64,000 nucleotides of DNA from Acinetobacter parvus DSM 16617 = CIP 108168 (GCF_000368025.1 NZ_KB849212.1:574978-638977); one strand, 5' to 3'. Counted from the stretch's first letter, positions 8,587 to 17,736 are shown. Notes: a model not told the origin generated them from the letters alone. Program-made: numbers and translations.

Positions 8587-10050
8587 CTCATCATCCTTGA
8601 TTATGATTTAAAACGGCGTATTCCAACTAAACCTAACAACATAAATATTGCACCAAAACCCATACTTCCCCCAGAAACATTCACGGTTTTACTTTTAAAG
8701 TTATTTGGTGGATCTTGTACAATCGTTGTTGGGATTTCAATATAATAATTAGAAACATCATTTAAACGTGTTGTTGTAGTCATTACACGTAAATTAAACT
8801 TATCCGCCCCATGCCAATTACTGTCTGGCACATAAGTAATGTTGCCATCTTGATCCAAAGTCAGTTTACCTTTAGATGGAGTGGCAGTTTGTTTTATTTC
8901 TAAACATCCCCACTGCCATGCTTGCCCATCAGAACGTTTACCCAAGACTTGTTCACAGGAAGCTGGATCTAATAATTCACCATCCAATAAACTGTCTGCA
9001 ATACTAAACTTCGCAATCTCACCGTACAGAATATCTTGACCAACAATTGGGATATCCCCTCGGTTAATGACCAATTCAATTGCCCCTAAATCGCATAATT
9101 CATCATAACCACTACGATTCTTTCCACGCTGATCACTTCCTTCGCAACTTGCTAAACCAACAGCACCACCATCACTATAAATTCGGCCTTTATTAACAAT
9201 TAAAGAGTCTGACAATTGATTATAAGCCATTAATAAACGTGGTTTAAAGAATCCAAGCATTTGATCTTTAGGTGTATAATACGGACATAACAGACCACTT
9301 GCAGGTGGGGCGTCACATTTCTGATCTACAATATTATTCCCTGCAATCAGTTTATTGTCTCCCACACTAAAGTTTCTACGATCAAGTAACTTATCAAATT
9401 TGCTAAAATCGCAAGTTGAGTCTATTAAATTACTCTGTACAATTGTTGAGTCTTCTGGATCTGTTTTCAAACCACATGTGTTCTCACCATTTCCAACAAT
9501 AATGCTATTTGAAATAGAAGCACTCACTAAATCAGTATTTGTTTCTTTTTTCTCATCATTTTCATCTGTTGTTGTGGTTTTAACGATCCATTTAGGTGCT
9601 TGCAGATATAGACCAGCATCGTTTCTGATCATGGTCACATTATTTAAAACCATCCCCTCACGAATATTGGCAACATATCCACCTGTATTATTAAATATAG
9701 TTGAATTACGCAAACCAGAAGCGCCATTGTATAAAATATTTACTCCAATGGTTGGATCTTTAAAACCTATATTTGTATACAACAATGAACCATTTTTTGT
9801 CGTAATGGTATTATCTCTAATTACAGATTGAGTGATACGGTAATATGGCATATCTGTATAAAGTGCAGCACCTTGATCAGCCTTATTATTCTGAAGAATA
9901 CTATTACTAATTGCTACGGTTCCTACAGTTTTCTGTGTATCAGATAAAACACCTGCATTATAAATTGCACCACCATTATTAGCATTACCGCCAGTCAGAC
10001 GAGAATATTGAATTGTTAATGCTTCACGATTTAGAATTAAACCACCATTA

Positions 10051-10930
10051 GACCTCTTGCGAAAGTCGTTATTGCAAGTTCATCCGGTTTACCAGTGCGG
10101 CAATTAAGTTAATGCGCAAACCGAATCTTTTCCGTCTATTTCGATAGCGTTCACTGAGTATTCTAAATCTTTTCAATTGACTATTAATGTGTTCGATCAC
10201 AACTCGTATTTTTTCAATCATTTTATTGTACTTTTTCTCAACTTTAAATAATGGAAATTTTTTCTTTTTTTTGATTGGCATCAACAATTTAAAGCCATCT
10301 TGCTCTAATCCGTAATACCCTAAATCGGTCATAACATATTCACAATTTTTGAATTTCTTAACTGTTTTTCTTGCCAATTTAATATCATGCTGACTGCCAG
10401 AAGATATATCTACTCCTATGATTTGTTTGCTCTTCGGATGATAGATCACTTGGGCTTTTAGCGTATGTTTCTTCTTTTTACCACTGTAGAACTTACTCTG
10501 ATTTTTTTTGGGACGTTCTATTGAACATTCTGTAGCATCAATAATGACCCAGTTAAATTGTTCGTCTGCTGTTGTAATGCTTCGTTTTGGCAGGGTAAAA
10601 CGCCTTGATTTCATTAATGCATCTTCAACCTTTTTAATGGTTCGATTCACATTACTTTCAGCGATATGGTAATTTGCAGCCAATTCCAATTGAGTGCTGT
10701 AATTCCGTAAGTAATTGAGTGTTAATAATAATTGATCCTCTATAGCTAAAGTATGAGGACGCCCTAATTTCTTTTTAAGTGATTCTGCTTCTTTTAAAAC
10801 TTCGACCATTTCACTAAAAACTGGTCGAGGTACGCCAACCAAGCGCTTGAATTCAGAATCTGAAAAACGGTTTAATTTCTGATATTTCATGGAATCTATA
10901 TTGAGGCAGTTTTTACTTTCGCAAGAGGTC
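10051..10930 (-). mobile_element. IS5-family insertion sequence, complete, 880 bp
   Basis: The ends are perfect 16-bp terminal inverted repeats GACCTCTTGCGAAAGT (10051-10066 and the complement at 10915-10930). Both sides are flanked by TA (10049-10050 and 10931-10932), a 2-bp target duplication. It contains one transposase gene on the minus strand with intact D, D and E motifs, so it is potentially active. The 2-bp TA duplication and size fit IS5-family subgroups such as IS427-like elements; the subgroup is inferred. Confidence 0.92.
10069..10890 (-). CDS. IS5-family DDE transposase
   Basis: A 273-aa transposase. The N-terminal helix-turn-helix region (about 40-95) precedes a DDE nuclease fold. 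The first Asp is in VIIDATECSIE, the second in YVMTDLGYYGL, and the Glu in KIRVVIEHINSQLKRF, which resembles the Y-(2)-R-(3)-E-(6)-K signature. It starts with an ATG close to one end of the element and stops 18 bp from the other, as expected for a complete single-ORF IS. Its stop lies next to the left inverted repeat. Confidence 0.93.
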   Translation of the reverse strand: MKYQKLNRFSDSEFKRLVGVPRPVFSEMVEVLKEAESLKKKLGRPHTLAIEDQLLLTLNYLRNYSTQLELAANYHIAESNVNRTIKKVEDALMKSRRFTLPKRSITTADEQFNWVIIDATECSIERPKKNQSKFYSGKKKKHTLKAQVIYHPKSKQIIGVDISSGSQHDIKLARKTVKKFKNCEYVMTDLGYYGLEQDGFKLLMPIKKKKKFPLFKVEKKYNKMIEKIRVVIEHINSQLKRFRILSERYRNRRKRFGLRINLIAALVNRMNLQ

Positions 10931-11418
10931 TATTATTTACTTTGGTGGATGAACCTTGTAAATTTAACTCAATAAGACTAACCGCTAGCAAACTATTTTC
11001 GACACTTTCATCATCAACCGTAAATAAGCGTTCTGTACCAACCATTTTAATAGTTGCATTATTTAATCCTTTCTTATCATTATTAAAATCCCCACTGGCA
11101 GCAGTACTAATGGTCATAGATGTTTTAATTTGTAGAGCCTTATTTAATATATATTCTTTATCACGCCCCAATAAAATAGTAGAGGAAGCTTCCTTGTTAC
11201 CACAACCATGGTAACCATTCTCAAAAGCTGTCTGGCTACGTTTATTTAAAAATTCTACGGCTTCTCGTAATGAACAAACGGTATCATCCTTGTCTTCATC
11301 AACCAACGTTGTGACTTGAATATCCGCAGAATAAACATGCCCAGTAACCGCAAATAAAGCGCAGGCAAGCGTCCGTTTGAGCATACCGATCTCCTTCTAT
11401 TTTTCATTTTTCTTGGTA

Positions 11419-11439
11419 TTGCAAAATTTAAATTTGCAA
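11419..11439 (-). promoter_or_regulatory. Candidate operator upstream of the CSLREA operon
   Basis: TTGCAAA (11419-11425) and TTTGCAA (11433-11439) form an inverted repeat 35-55 bases upstream of the disrupted CSLREA gene start. This spacing would suit a repressor site near the promoter. No regulator is identified; low confidence. Confidence 0.3.
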
Positions 11440-11495
11440 CCACATCCTTTGTGCGTACTTTGTCATAGCTCTCACAATTTCTCAAGAAATTTTAT

Positions 11496-11821
11496 CCGAA
11501 TAGCCGTAAAACCTCGGGGTTTAGCCCGAGGATATAAGGCTGCAATCCGCTAGTCCCCCTTGTGGGGATTAGCTAGGATTGCTAAAAACATTTGGATCTA
11601 GTAATCCATGTGCTATGATAATTATGTTGTATATTTTTAGTCAGCAGACTGATACAACACGAAAAAAACAGTTTTCCCCATTGTAATCCGTGCGCTCTTT
11701 GCAATCCGAAAGGTAGGACTACATTGGAATAAGAAGCAGAGAACTATAGTATCTGTTTCGTGGCAGGACATTGCCATCTAGCAGTAGGAATCCCCCTCCT
11801 TTAGGTCGGGGAGGATGTCAA
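11496..11821 (+). mobile_element. Non-autonomous relic of an IS200/IS605-type element (no ORF)
   Basis: About 326 bp with no open frame but strong secondary structure: hairpin CCTCGGG/CCCGAGG (11512-11531), a long GC-rich stem with one 2-nt bulge (11544-11580), stem TGTTGTAT/ATACAACA (11625-11659) and an imperfect hairpin CCCC..GGGG (11792-11811). The right end GTAGGAATCCCC...GGGGAGGATGTCAA matches the usual right end of TnpB-carrying IS605-group elements, where it is also the 3' part of the omega/right-end RNA (family knowledge). The left flank is TTAT (11492-11495), a common target tetranucleotide for the group. TnpA and TnpB are both absent. The element ends one base before the hda stop codon complement at 11823. 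Exact ends are inferred. Confidence 0.65.
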
Positions 11822-11822
11822 A

Positions 11823-12521
11823 TTATTGACGATATTCATCAATCAATGCATAGATTTGCTTGAGTGTCATATTGGAAAGCCTGGTTTTTTCGCCTTTTAG
11901 CATTTTTTCAAGTTGGGCCAGCGTTTGTAACAATACTGACGCTTGATGCGGGCCATTATTCAATAAATAGTCAACGATTTGCTGATCAAAATGAATACCC
12001 CGTCTTATCATAACAGACTGAAGTAAGGCTTGTCGGTCTGCATATGAACTTCCATTTGGAACTTTTACGCTTACCGCCTGCGTTAGTCTGGACTGCAAAT
12101 CAGGTAGTTCAAGTTTTAATTCAATAGGTGCCACACGGGAAGAAAATACCAGTTGCCCTTCATGATTATTGATTAAATGGAAAACTGCTTTCTGCCAATG
12201 AGGGACCCCACTGATTGCATCAATATCATCTAAAGCAACCAATTCGTAAAACTCTAAAGAGGTAATGGCCTCTATAGGCGCATCCAATAGTTCCAGCAAA
12301 GATACTTTTATTGCTCGGCGGCCTAATTCCAGATATGAATCACAAATTGCAGACAGCAAATGGCTCTTGCCTGTTCCAGCTCCGCCATAGACATAAAATC
12401 GGCTGACCAAGCCTGCATGTAACTGTCGGACCGCATCAACCACATTTCCCCAGCCTGGACCTGAAAAATCGCTGATTCGGGCATCCAGTTGTGGTTCTAT
12501 ATCCAGTTGCAGTTGACGCAT
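11823..12521 (-). CDS. hda: DnaA regulatory inactivator Hda (DnaA-like AAA+ ATPase)
   Basis: A 232-aa AAA+ protein that, with the DNA-loaded beta clamp, stimulates ATP hydrolysis by DnaA to prevent re-initiation. The N-terminal clamp-binding motif is QLQLDI at residues 3-8. Walker A is GGAGTGKS (46-53), Walker B is LVALDDID (about 92-99), and a sensor/arginine-finger region is around LPDLQSRLTQA. There is no C-terminal DnaA DNA-binding domain, which separates it from DnaA. It lies 20 bp behind the PerM-type permease gene in the same direction, an arrangement also seen in pseudomonads near purM. An IS605-type relic abuts its stop codon. Confidence 0.9.
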   Translation of the reverse strand: MRQLQLDIEPQLDARISDFSGPGWGNVVDAVRQLHAGLVSRFYVYGGAGTGKSHLLSAICDSYLELGRRAIKVSLLELLDAPIEAITSLEFYELVALDDIDAISGVPHWQKAVFHLINNHEGQLVFSSRVAPIELKLELPDLQSRLTQAVSVKVPNGSSYADRQALLQSVMIRRGIHFDQQIVDYLLNNGPHQASVLLQTLAQLEKMLKGEKTRLSNMTLKQIYALIDEYRQ

Positions 12522-12541
12522 ATCGTTAATGTGTTCCCCAA

Positions 12542-13735
12542 TTACTTAAAGTCATTTGAATTTGAAGTGCCTGTATCTTGAGAGTTTTTAATTTCAATAT
12601 CAATTTCTACATCACCCGCATCAACATTGATGTGCTGAATTCCACCCTGGGAAATACTCATCTCAATCGGTAACCCATAAAAACGGCTTTTTTCGTAATT
12701 ATCACGCGCATGCTTTAACAACACCACAATCACTGCTGCGACAGGCAATGCAATCAACATCCCAAGGAAACCACCCAGTTGTGCGCCAGCTAATACTGCA
12801 AACACCACCGCAACTGGAGATAAGCCAATTTTATCGCCCAACAAGAAAGGTTGCAGAATATATCCTTCAACCATTTGTCCAATCATGAACACAACACCGA
12901 CCAAGAGAAGCTGTGTCCAGTCCAGTCCAAATTGGAACAAGGTGGCAATAACCGCTGCAATAATACCAACCGCAAAACCTAGATAAGGAATGATACTCGC
13001 CAAACCAGCGATCATCCCAATAATCAGGCCAACCTCCAGCCCAATCAACTGCAATCCAACAGCATATACAATTCCCAGTAATAACATCACCAGAAACTGC
13101 CCTTTCACAAATGCACCCAATACACTGTGACATTCACCCACAATTCTCAAGGTCGATGCTTCGTAAGGCCGAGGAATCAAGCGTCTAAAGCTTTGCAACA
13201 TTCTTTCCCAATCAAGAAGGAAATAGAATGAAATTATTGGAATTAAAATCACCACCCCGCCCAGTTGAATAAAATTCAGACCTGATTGAGCTAGACGTAG
13301 CAACATGGTTTGAATACTATCCGCACTATAATTGGTCTGGACATATTCCATGATCGTTTTGGAAATTTGTTCGGTATCCAGTTCCATTGGAATAACATTA
13401 AAGGTTTTGGATACCCAAGGCAGAAAGGTTGAGTTAATCCAATGAATCCCTGCTGGAATACTGTCTCGCGCATACATGAGCTGTTTCCAGACCAACGGCA
13501 CAAGAAACCATAACACCACAGTTAAAGTGGTACCAATCCCAACGAATACAATACTAATGGCCAGCCAGCGTGGCAGCCTAAACTTTACAAGGGTATCGAC
13601 AAGCGGACTAAACAGGTAGGCAATAAAGAATGCCCCTACAAATGGCAATACCACTGGCTTCAACAGATATAATACCCAGAGTAGTAATGCGAGTCCTGCG
13701 AGAATAAAGATACGACGCAATACCTGATCTTGCAT
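12542..13735 (-). CDS. AI-2E/PerM-family membrane protein
   Basis: A 397-aa polytopic inner-membrane protein of the AI-2E transporter (PerM/YhhT/TqsA) superfamily. It has about eight hydrophobic helices: two near residues 8-45, one near 60-85, and others from 150 onward. A conserved glycine-rich block reads GLEVGLIIGMIAGLASIIPYLGF, followed by LSPVAVVFAVLAGAQLGGFLGM. The C-terminal ~50 residues are acidic and hydrophilic. The substrate is unknown. It is divergent from purM, and hda follows 20 bp downstream, so they are probably co-transcribed. Confidence 0.87.
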   Translation of the reverse strand: MQDQVLRRIFILAGLALLLWVLYLLKPVVLPFVGAFFIAYLFSPLVDTLVKFRLPRWLAISIVFVGIGTTLTVVLWFLVPLVWKQLMYARDSIPAGIHWINSTFLPWVSKTFNVIPMELDTEQISKTIMEYVQTNYSADSIQTMLLRLAQSGLNFIQLGGVVILIPIISFYFLLDWERMLQSFRRLIPRPYEASTLRIVGECHSVLGAFVKGQFLVMLLLGIVYAVGLQLIGLEVGLIIGMIAGLASIIPYLGFAVGIIAAVIATLFQFGLDWTQLLLVGVVFMIGQMVEGYILQPFLLGDKIGLSPVAVVFAVLAGAQLGGFLGMLIALPVAAVIVVLLKHARDNYEKSRFYGLPIEMSISQGGIQHINVDAGDVEIDIEIKNSQDTGTSNSNDFK

Positions 13736-13837
13736 AAAATCTAGCCTTTCTTGGTGTAATCGTTATAAATGGAAAAAATTTTTAATAAAGATAGCATTTT
13801 CGGGCATAAATAACAGAAGAGTTTCGTATATTCGGGT

Positions 13838-13843
13838 TATAAT
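13838..13843 (+). promoter_or_regulatory. Probable -10 box of purMN
   Basis: TATAAT lies 26 bases before the purM start in the divergent region. No good -35 hexamer is seen at the standard distance, so the promoter may need an activator or simply be weakly matched. Confidence 0.45.
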
Positions 13844-13868
13844 CTGCCGCCAATGCGGAGACTTCACT

Positions 13869-14939
13869 ATGAGCAACTCAACTTCTACCCCAAATACTGG
13901 TTTAAGCTATAAAGATGCGGGGGTCGACATTGAAGCGGGCGACGCACTGGTCGATCGTATCAAATCTGTCGCTAAGCGTACCACTCGTCCTGAAGTCATG
14001 GGCGGTTTAGGTGGCTTTGGTGCCCTATGCAAAATTCCAAAAGGTTATGAAGAACCTGTATTGGTTTCAGGAACAGATGGCGTAGGGACTAAATTACGTT
14101 TAGCGTTAAATCTAAATCGTCACGACACGATTGGTCAAGATTTGGTGGCAATGTGTGTCAATGACCTGCTGGTTTGTGGTGCTGAACCATTGTTCTTCCT
14201 GGACTATTATGCAACGGGTCATTTGAATGTTGATGTGGCTGCAAATGTAGTGACAGGTATTGGTAAAGGTTGTGAGCTTGCTGGCTGTGCATTGGTCGGT
14301 GGTGAAACTGCCGAAATGCCAGGCATGTATGAGGGCGAAGATTACGATCTCGCTGGTTTTGCAGTGGGTGTGGTTGAACAGAGCAAAATTATTGATGGTT
14401 CCAAAGTAAAATCTGGTGACGTGTTGATTGGCGTTGCTTCAAGTGGTGCCCATTCAAATGGTTACTCATTGCTACGCAAAATTTTAGATGTTAAGAATGT
14501 AGACCTAACTCAAATTGTTGATGGTCGTCCACTTGCAGATGTTGCAATGGAACCAACCCGTATTTATGTAAAACCAGTGTTAGAGCTTTGCAAACAAGTC
14601 GATGTACATGCTATGGCACATATTACTGGTGGTGGTTTACCAGGTAACTTACCGCGTGTTCTTCCAAATGGCGCACAAGCTGTGATTGATGAGTCTAGCT
14701 GGGAATGGTCTGAATTATTCCAGTTGTTGCAGCGTGAAGGTAATGTAGAACGCTTTGAAATGTATCGTACCTTTAACTGTGGCGTTGGTATGGTGATTGC
14801 TGTTGATGCAAGCGAAGCGGATAAAACCATTGAAGTATTAACAGCTCAAGGCGAAAAAGCCTGGAAAATTGGTCACATTCAGGAAAATGCTGAATCAGTT
14901 GAGGGTGCAGACGAAAAAATTCGTGTGATCTTTGCATAA
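13869..14939 (+). CDS. purM: Phosphoribosylformylglycinamidine cyclo-ligase (AIR synthetase)
   Basis: Makes aminoimidazole ribonucleotide from FGAM and ATP, step five of purine synthesis. At 356 aa it has normal length. N-terminal SLSYKDAGVDIEAGDALVDRI is the start of the ATP-binding fold. Signature stretches include GLGGFGAL, VSGTDGVGTKL, GGETAEMPGMY and SSGAHSNGYSLLRKI. It starts 11 bases after GCGGAG. The stop and the purN start share one base (TAATG at 14937-14941), so translation of the two is coupled. Confidence 0.97.
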   Translation: MSNSTSTPNTGLSYKDAGVDIEAGDALVDRIKSVAKRTTRPEVMGGLGGFGALCKIPKGYEEPVLVSGTDGVGTKLRLALNLNRHDTIGQDLVAMCVNDLLVCGAEPLFFLDYYATGHLNVDVAANVVTGIGKGCELAGCALVGGETAEMPGMYEGEDYDLAGFAVGVVEQSKIIDGSKVKSGDVLIGVASSGAHSNGYSLLRKILDVKNVDLTQIVDGRPLADVAMEPTRIYVKPVLELCKQVDVHAMAHITGGGLPGNLPRVLPNGAQAVIDESSWEWSELFQLLQREGNVERFEMYRTFNCGVGMVIAVDASEADKTIEVLTAQGEKAWKIGHIQENAESVEGADEKIRVIFA

Positions 14940-15577
14940 TGAGAATTGCGGTACTTGTTTCTGGTAATGGTAGCAACTTACAGGCCCTGATCGACGCCCA
15001 ACATGATAAACAGTTGTCAGGGCAAATCGTTGGTGTTCTCTCCAACAAAGCTGATGCCTATGCATTACGACGTGCCGAGGACGCCAATATTGCCACCGCT
15101 GTGATTTCCCATCAAAACTTTCCCAATCGGGAAAGTTTTGATGTAGCCATGCATCAGCAACTGTTGGCATGGCAAGTTGATCTTGTGATTCTTGCGGGTT
15201 TTATGCGGATTTTAACGCCAAACTTTGTTAGTCAATGGCAAGGTAAAATGTTAAATATTCACCCTTCTCTGCTGCCTTTTTATAAAGGGATGAATACCCA
15301 TCAACGTGTATTAAATACTGGAGATCGCTTGCATGGTTGTACCGTTCATTTTGTAACAGCTGAACTGGATGCGGGACAAAGTATTGCCCAGTCTGTGATT
15401 CAGGTGAGTTTACAGGATACAGCAGAAAGTTTGGCACAACGTGTACATCAGCTTGAGCATTTTATTTATCCTCAAGTAGCACAATGGTTATGTAATGGTC
15501 AGCTCACCTGGGAAAATGGTCAGGCTTATTTCAACCAGAAACTATTAGAAAAACCAATTCAGTTTGCCCAGTTTTAA
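14939..15577 (+). CDS. purN: Phosphoribosylglycinamide formyltransferase, folate-dependent
   Basis: Transfers a formyl group from 10-formyltetrahydrofolate to GAR (step three of purine synthesis). It is 212 aa. Phosphate-binding loop VSGNGSNLQAL is at 7-17. The catalytic region contains NIHPSLLPFYKG, with the conserved Asn and His. A later Asp lies in AELDAGQSIAQ. It is coupled to purM through a TAATG overlap and closed by a UUCG-loop terminator. Confidence 0.96.
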   Translation: MRIAVLVSGNGSNLQALIDAQHDKQLSGQIVGVLSNKADAYALRRAEDANIATAVISHQNFPNRESFDVAMHQQLLAWQVDLVILAGFMRILTPNFVSQWQGKMLNIHPSLLPFYKGMNTHQRVLNTGDRLHGCTVHFVTAELDAGQSIAQSVIQVSLQDTAESLAQRVHQLEHFIYPQVAQWLCNGQLTWENGQAYFNQKLLEKPIQFAQF

Positions 15578-15581
15578 AAAT

Positions 15582-15607
15582 AAAACGCATCTTCGGATGC
15601 GTTTTTT
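15582..15607 (+). terminator. Terminator after purMN
   Basis: AAAACGCATC-TTCG-GATGCGTTTT plus further T residues: a 10-bp stem with a stable UUCG tetraloop. It may also serve the convergent hydrolase gene. Confidence 0.9.
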
Positions 15608-15614
15608 ATTTGCG

Positions 15615-16406
15615 TTAAATAACCAGATTTTTAATTTTTTCGGCAGTTTCCACAGGATGCTCCAAAGGAAACATATGCCCACCCTCCACGACAGAAAAAG
15701 GGATTCCTAATTTCTTTTTTGCTACTTGAGGAAGTTTCTCTTTTAAGAACACACTATCACTGCCAACCACGAGATGTACAGGAACAGGTGGTTTAGGCAT
15801 TGGCAACCACCACATTGACGGTGTGGTTCTAAACATCGCCACTTCATCATCTTTTGGAATGGTTAAAGTCACACCACCACGCTGTGGATCATTGGTCAAC
15901 GCATGATCAATGTAGGCTTGAAAACAGTCTGCATCAAAATGTTGATAAAACCCTCTCGAACCTAGTAGCTCAGCCGCTTGCTCACGAGATTCCCAGTGAT
16001 CGCGTCGGCGTACCGACAAGCCTGCTGGCGTAATTTTGTCGACCAGCTTCGGTTTGAAGATTTTTGCAAGATGAAAAAATAACGAGGCCTTGCCAATAAT
16101 CAGGGGTGGATCGAGCATAATCACTTGTGAAAAAAGTTCAGGTCGGCGATACGCTGCCATCAAGGTGAGTACTGAACCCAGGGAATGTCCCAGACCAATG
16201 ACTTTTCGTCCCTGGGCCTGCCTCACAATGCTATCAATGATCTGGTCAACCAAATATGCCCAGCCATGTGTAATTGGATAACGCTTATCTGTTCCAATTT
16301 CTGCCACATAAATAATGTCATATTGATCTTTGAGCTGATCAAACAGTTTTTGATAGACTTTTGATGGAACACCATTGGCATGGGCAAAATGAATCAAAGG
16401 TTTCAT
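15615..16406 (-). CDS. Alpha/beta hydrolase
   Basis: A 263-aa alpha/beta-hydrolase-fold protein. The oxyanion/N-terminal strand is HFAHANGVPSKVY. The nucleophile elbow is GLGHSLGS (catalytic Ser), and a late His lies in EGGHMFPLEHP, the usual position of the catalytic His. An acid residue in VVGSDSVF is a likely third member. No signal peptide is present. Substrate unknown (esterase/lipase-like). The ATG at 16406 is preferred over a GTG at 16427 because homologues begin near KPLIHFAHANG (from memory). The gene is convergent with purN. Confidence 0.82.
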   Translation of the reverse strand: MKPLIHFAHANGVPSKVYQKLFDQLKDQYDIIYVAEIGTDKRYPITHGWAYLVDQIIDSIVRQAQGRKVIGLGHSLGSVLTLMAAYRRPELFSQVIMLDPPLIIGKASLFFHLAKIFKPKLVDKITPAGLSVRRRDHWESREQAAELLGSRGFYQHFDADCFQAYIDHALTNDPQRGGVTLTIPKDDEVAMFRTTPSMWWLPMPKPPVPVHLVVGSDSVFLKEKLPQVAKKKLGIPFSVVEGGHMFPLEHPVETAEKIKNLVI

Positions 16407-16497
16407 AAGCTTGTCTTTTATTTTCACTGATTGGTCAATTATCTCGTTCTACACATGTATTGCAAATTAAAGAGAGAACTGTACAGTTATTTTTACA

Positions 16498-16524
16498 ATA
16501 AAAAGGCTGTGATATACACAGCCT
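16498..16524 (-). terminator. Terminator after the SppA-like gene
   Basis: On the minus strand AGGCTGTG-TATAT-CACAGCCT is followed by TTTTT: an 8-bp perfect stem about 50 bases beyond the protease stop codon. Confidence 0.85.
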
Positions 16525-16571
16525 GATTAAGATCAACACAGCGCTTTTATCGAAGCGATGCATCAGATATG

Positions 16572-17594
16572 TTATTGTATTTTCGCGTTTTGCTGAGTTT
16601 CCAGTTGTGCTGCAAGAGAGCTACTAATCCCCTCGCCAATCTTTGCACCCATACGCCCCAAAATAGACTCTAAAGGATTACGTTGAACGGTATAATCCAC
16701 TTTTTGATCAACCTTTAACTCACGCATCAGGGTGCTAATGCTACCACTACGATCTGCAACACCAAGTGCAATTGCCTGTTCACCCGTCCAGAATAAACCA
16801 GAGAAAACCGCTGGATCATTCGATTTTAAACGTTTGCCACGTCCCTCTTTAACCGCATTGATAAAGTGACCATGAACATTATCCAGCAACGCCTGAACGT
16901 GCGCACGCTGTTCAGGATTAATCGGTTTGGTCATACTCAGGATATCTTTGTTGTTGCCCGATGTTAAGGTACGGTCTTCTACACCCAATTTCTGTGCTAA
17001 ACCACTTAAACCATAGTTCGGCATGATCACACCAATTGACCCGACCAAGCTTGATGGATTTACAATGATTTCATCCGCAGCCGAGGCAATATAGTAGGCA
17101 CCAGAAGCCCCCATATCGCCAATGACAGCATAGACCTTTTTATTCGGATGCTGTTTTTTCTGATAACGAATTTCTTGCCAGATTTCATCCGACTGCACAG
17201 GTGATCCACCAGGTGAGTTGATATTGAGGACAATTGCCTTGCTGCCACTTGCTTCAAATGCCCGTTTTAAAGCCTTGTTGGTATCTTCACTATTGACTGT
17301 AGACTGACCCGCAGAGGAATCAATGGTGCCAACAATATCAACAATTGCCAAATGACTGCTGCCAATGCTGCTGGTTGATTTTTCTGTGCTGGTCGAACAT
17401 CCCTTACTCATTGCAATCAGCACAATCAGTAAATAAGCAAAACCCAAACATTTAAAAAAGATACTCCAACGGCGGCTACGGCGTTGTTCTTCGACAGAAG
17501 CCAAGACAGCTTTTTCTAAAATCTGCCATTCTTTGCCTGTCACATTATTTAAATTTGTGGATTCATTTTGTGGTTTTGGTGGCCAATCGGACAT
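16572..17594 (-). CDS. sppA: S49-family signal peptide peptidase (SppA-like)
   Basis: A membrane-anchored serine protease that degrades leftover signal peptides. From ATG 17594 it is 340 aa, the short SppA type with a single protease domain. A transmembrane helix lies at about 44-62 (IFFKCLGFAYLLIVLIAM). The serine nucleophile is Ser164 in MGASGAYYIAS and the general-base lysine is Lys216 in SGNNKD. The preceding strand reads LNINSPGGSP. A TTG five codons upstream is an alternative start but is weaker. It is transcribed divergently from the acyltransferase gene. Confidence 0.9.
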   Translation of the reverse strand: MSDWPPKPQNESTNLNNVTGKEWQILEKAVLASVEEQRRSRRWSIFFKCLGFAYLLIVLIAMSKGCSTSTEKSTSSIGSSHLAIVDIVGTIDSSAGQSTVNSEDTNKALKRAFEASGSKAIVLNINSPGGSPVQSDEIWQEIRYQKKQHPNKKVYAVIGDMGASGAYYIASAADEIIVNPSSLVGSIGVIMPNYGLSGLAQKLGVEDRTLTSGNNKDILSMTKPINPEQRAHVQALLDNVHGHFINAVKEGRGKRLKSNDPAVFSGLFWTGEQAIALGVADRSGSISTLMRELKVDQKVDYTVQRNPLESILGRMGAKIGEGISSSLAAQLETQQNAKIQ

Positions 17595-17736
17595 AAGATT
17601 CCAATCCAATGTATTTTAAAAGTGGCCTTATTATATACGCTGATGGGCACAAAACTGTTTAAATAACTTGTTTGAACTTATAATTATTTTTTGCATTATA
17701 CTGGTCTCTTGTAATTTTCCAATCTGCAATAAATAA

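Larger units (their letters stand above)
8601..11384 (-). pseudogene. CSLREA / GlyGly-CTERM protein gene, interrupted by an IS5-family element
   Basis: The 5' part (11384 down to 10931) encodes a signal peptide and CSLREA motif (DEDKDDTVCSLREAVEFL). The 3' part (10050 down to 8601) encodes beta-helix repeats and a GlyGly-CTERM tail (VSGGSMGFG, hydrophobic helix, RRFKS). An 880-bp insertion sequence at 10051-10930 lies between them. Removing the element and one copy of the TA target duplication restores an uninterrupted frame of 633 codons, reading ...KVNNNGGLILNREAL... across the junction. No other lesion is visible, so the insertion looks recent. As it stands the full protein cannot be made, and the 3' fragment has no signal peptide. 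The gene is paralogous to its downstream neighbour. Confidence 0.9.

Noticed and set aside
8601..9851. Stand-alone 416-aa gene
   Set aside because: Its first Met lies inside the reading frame of the IS-interrupted CSLREA gene; it has no signal peptide or ribosome-binding site and is the 3' part of that gene.
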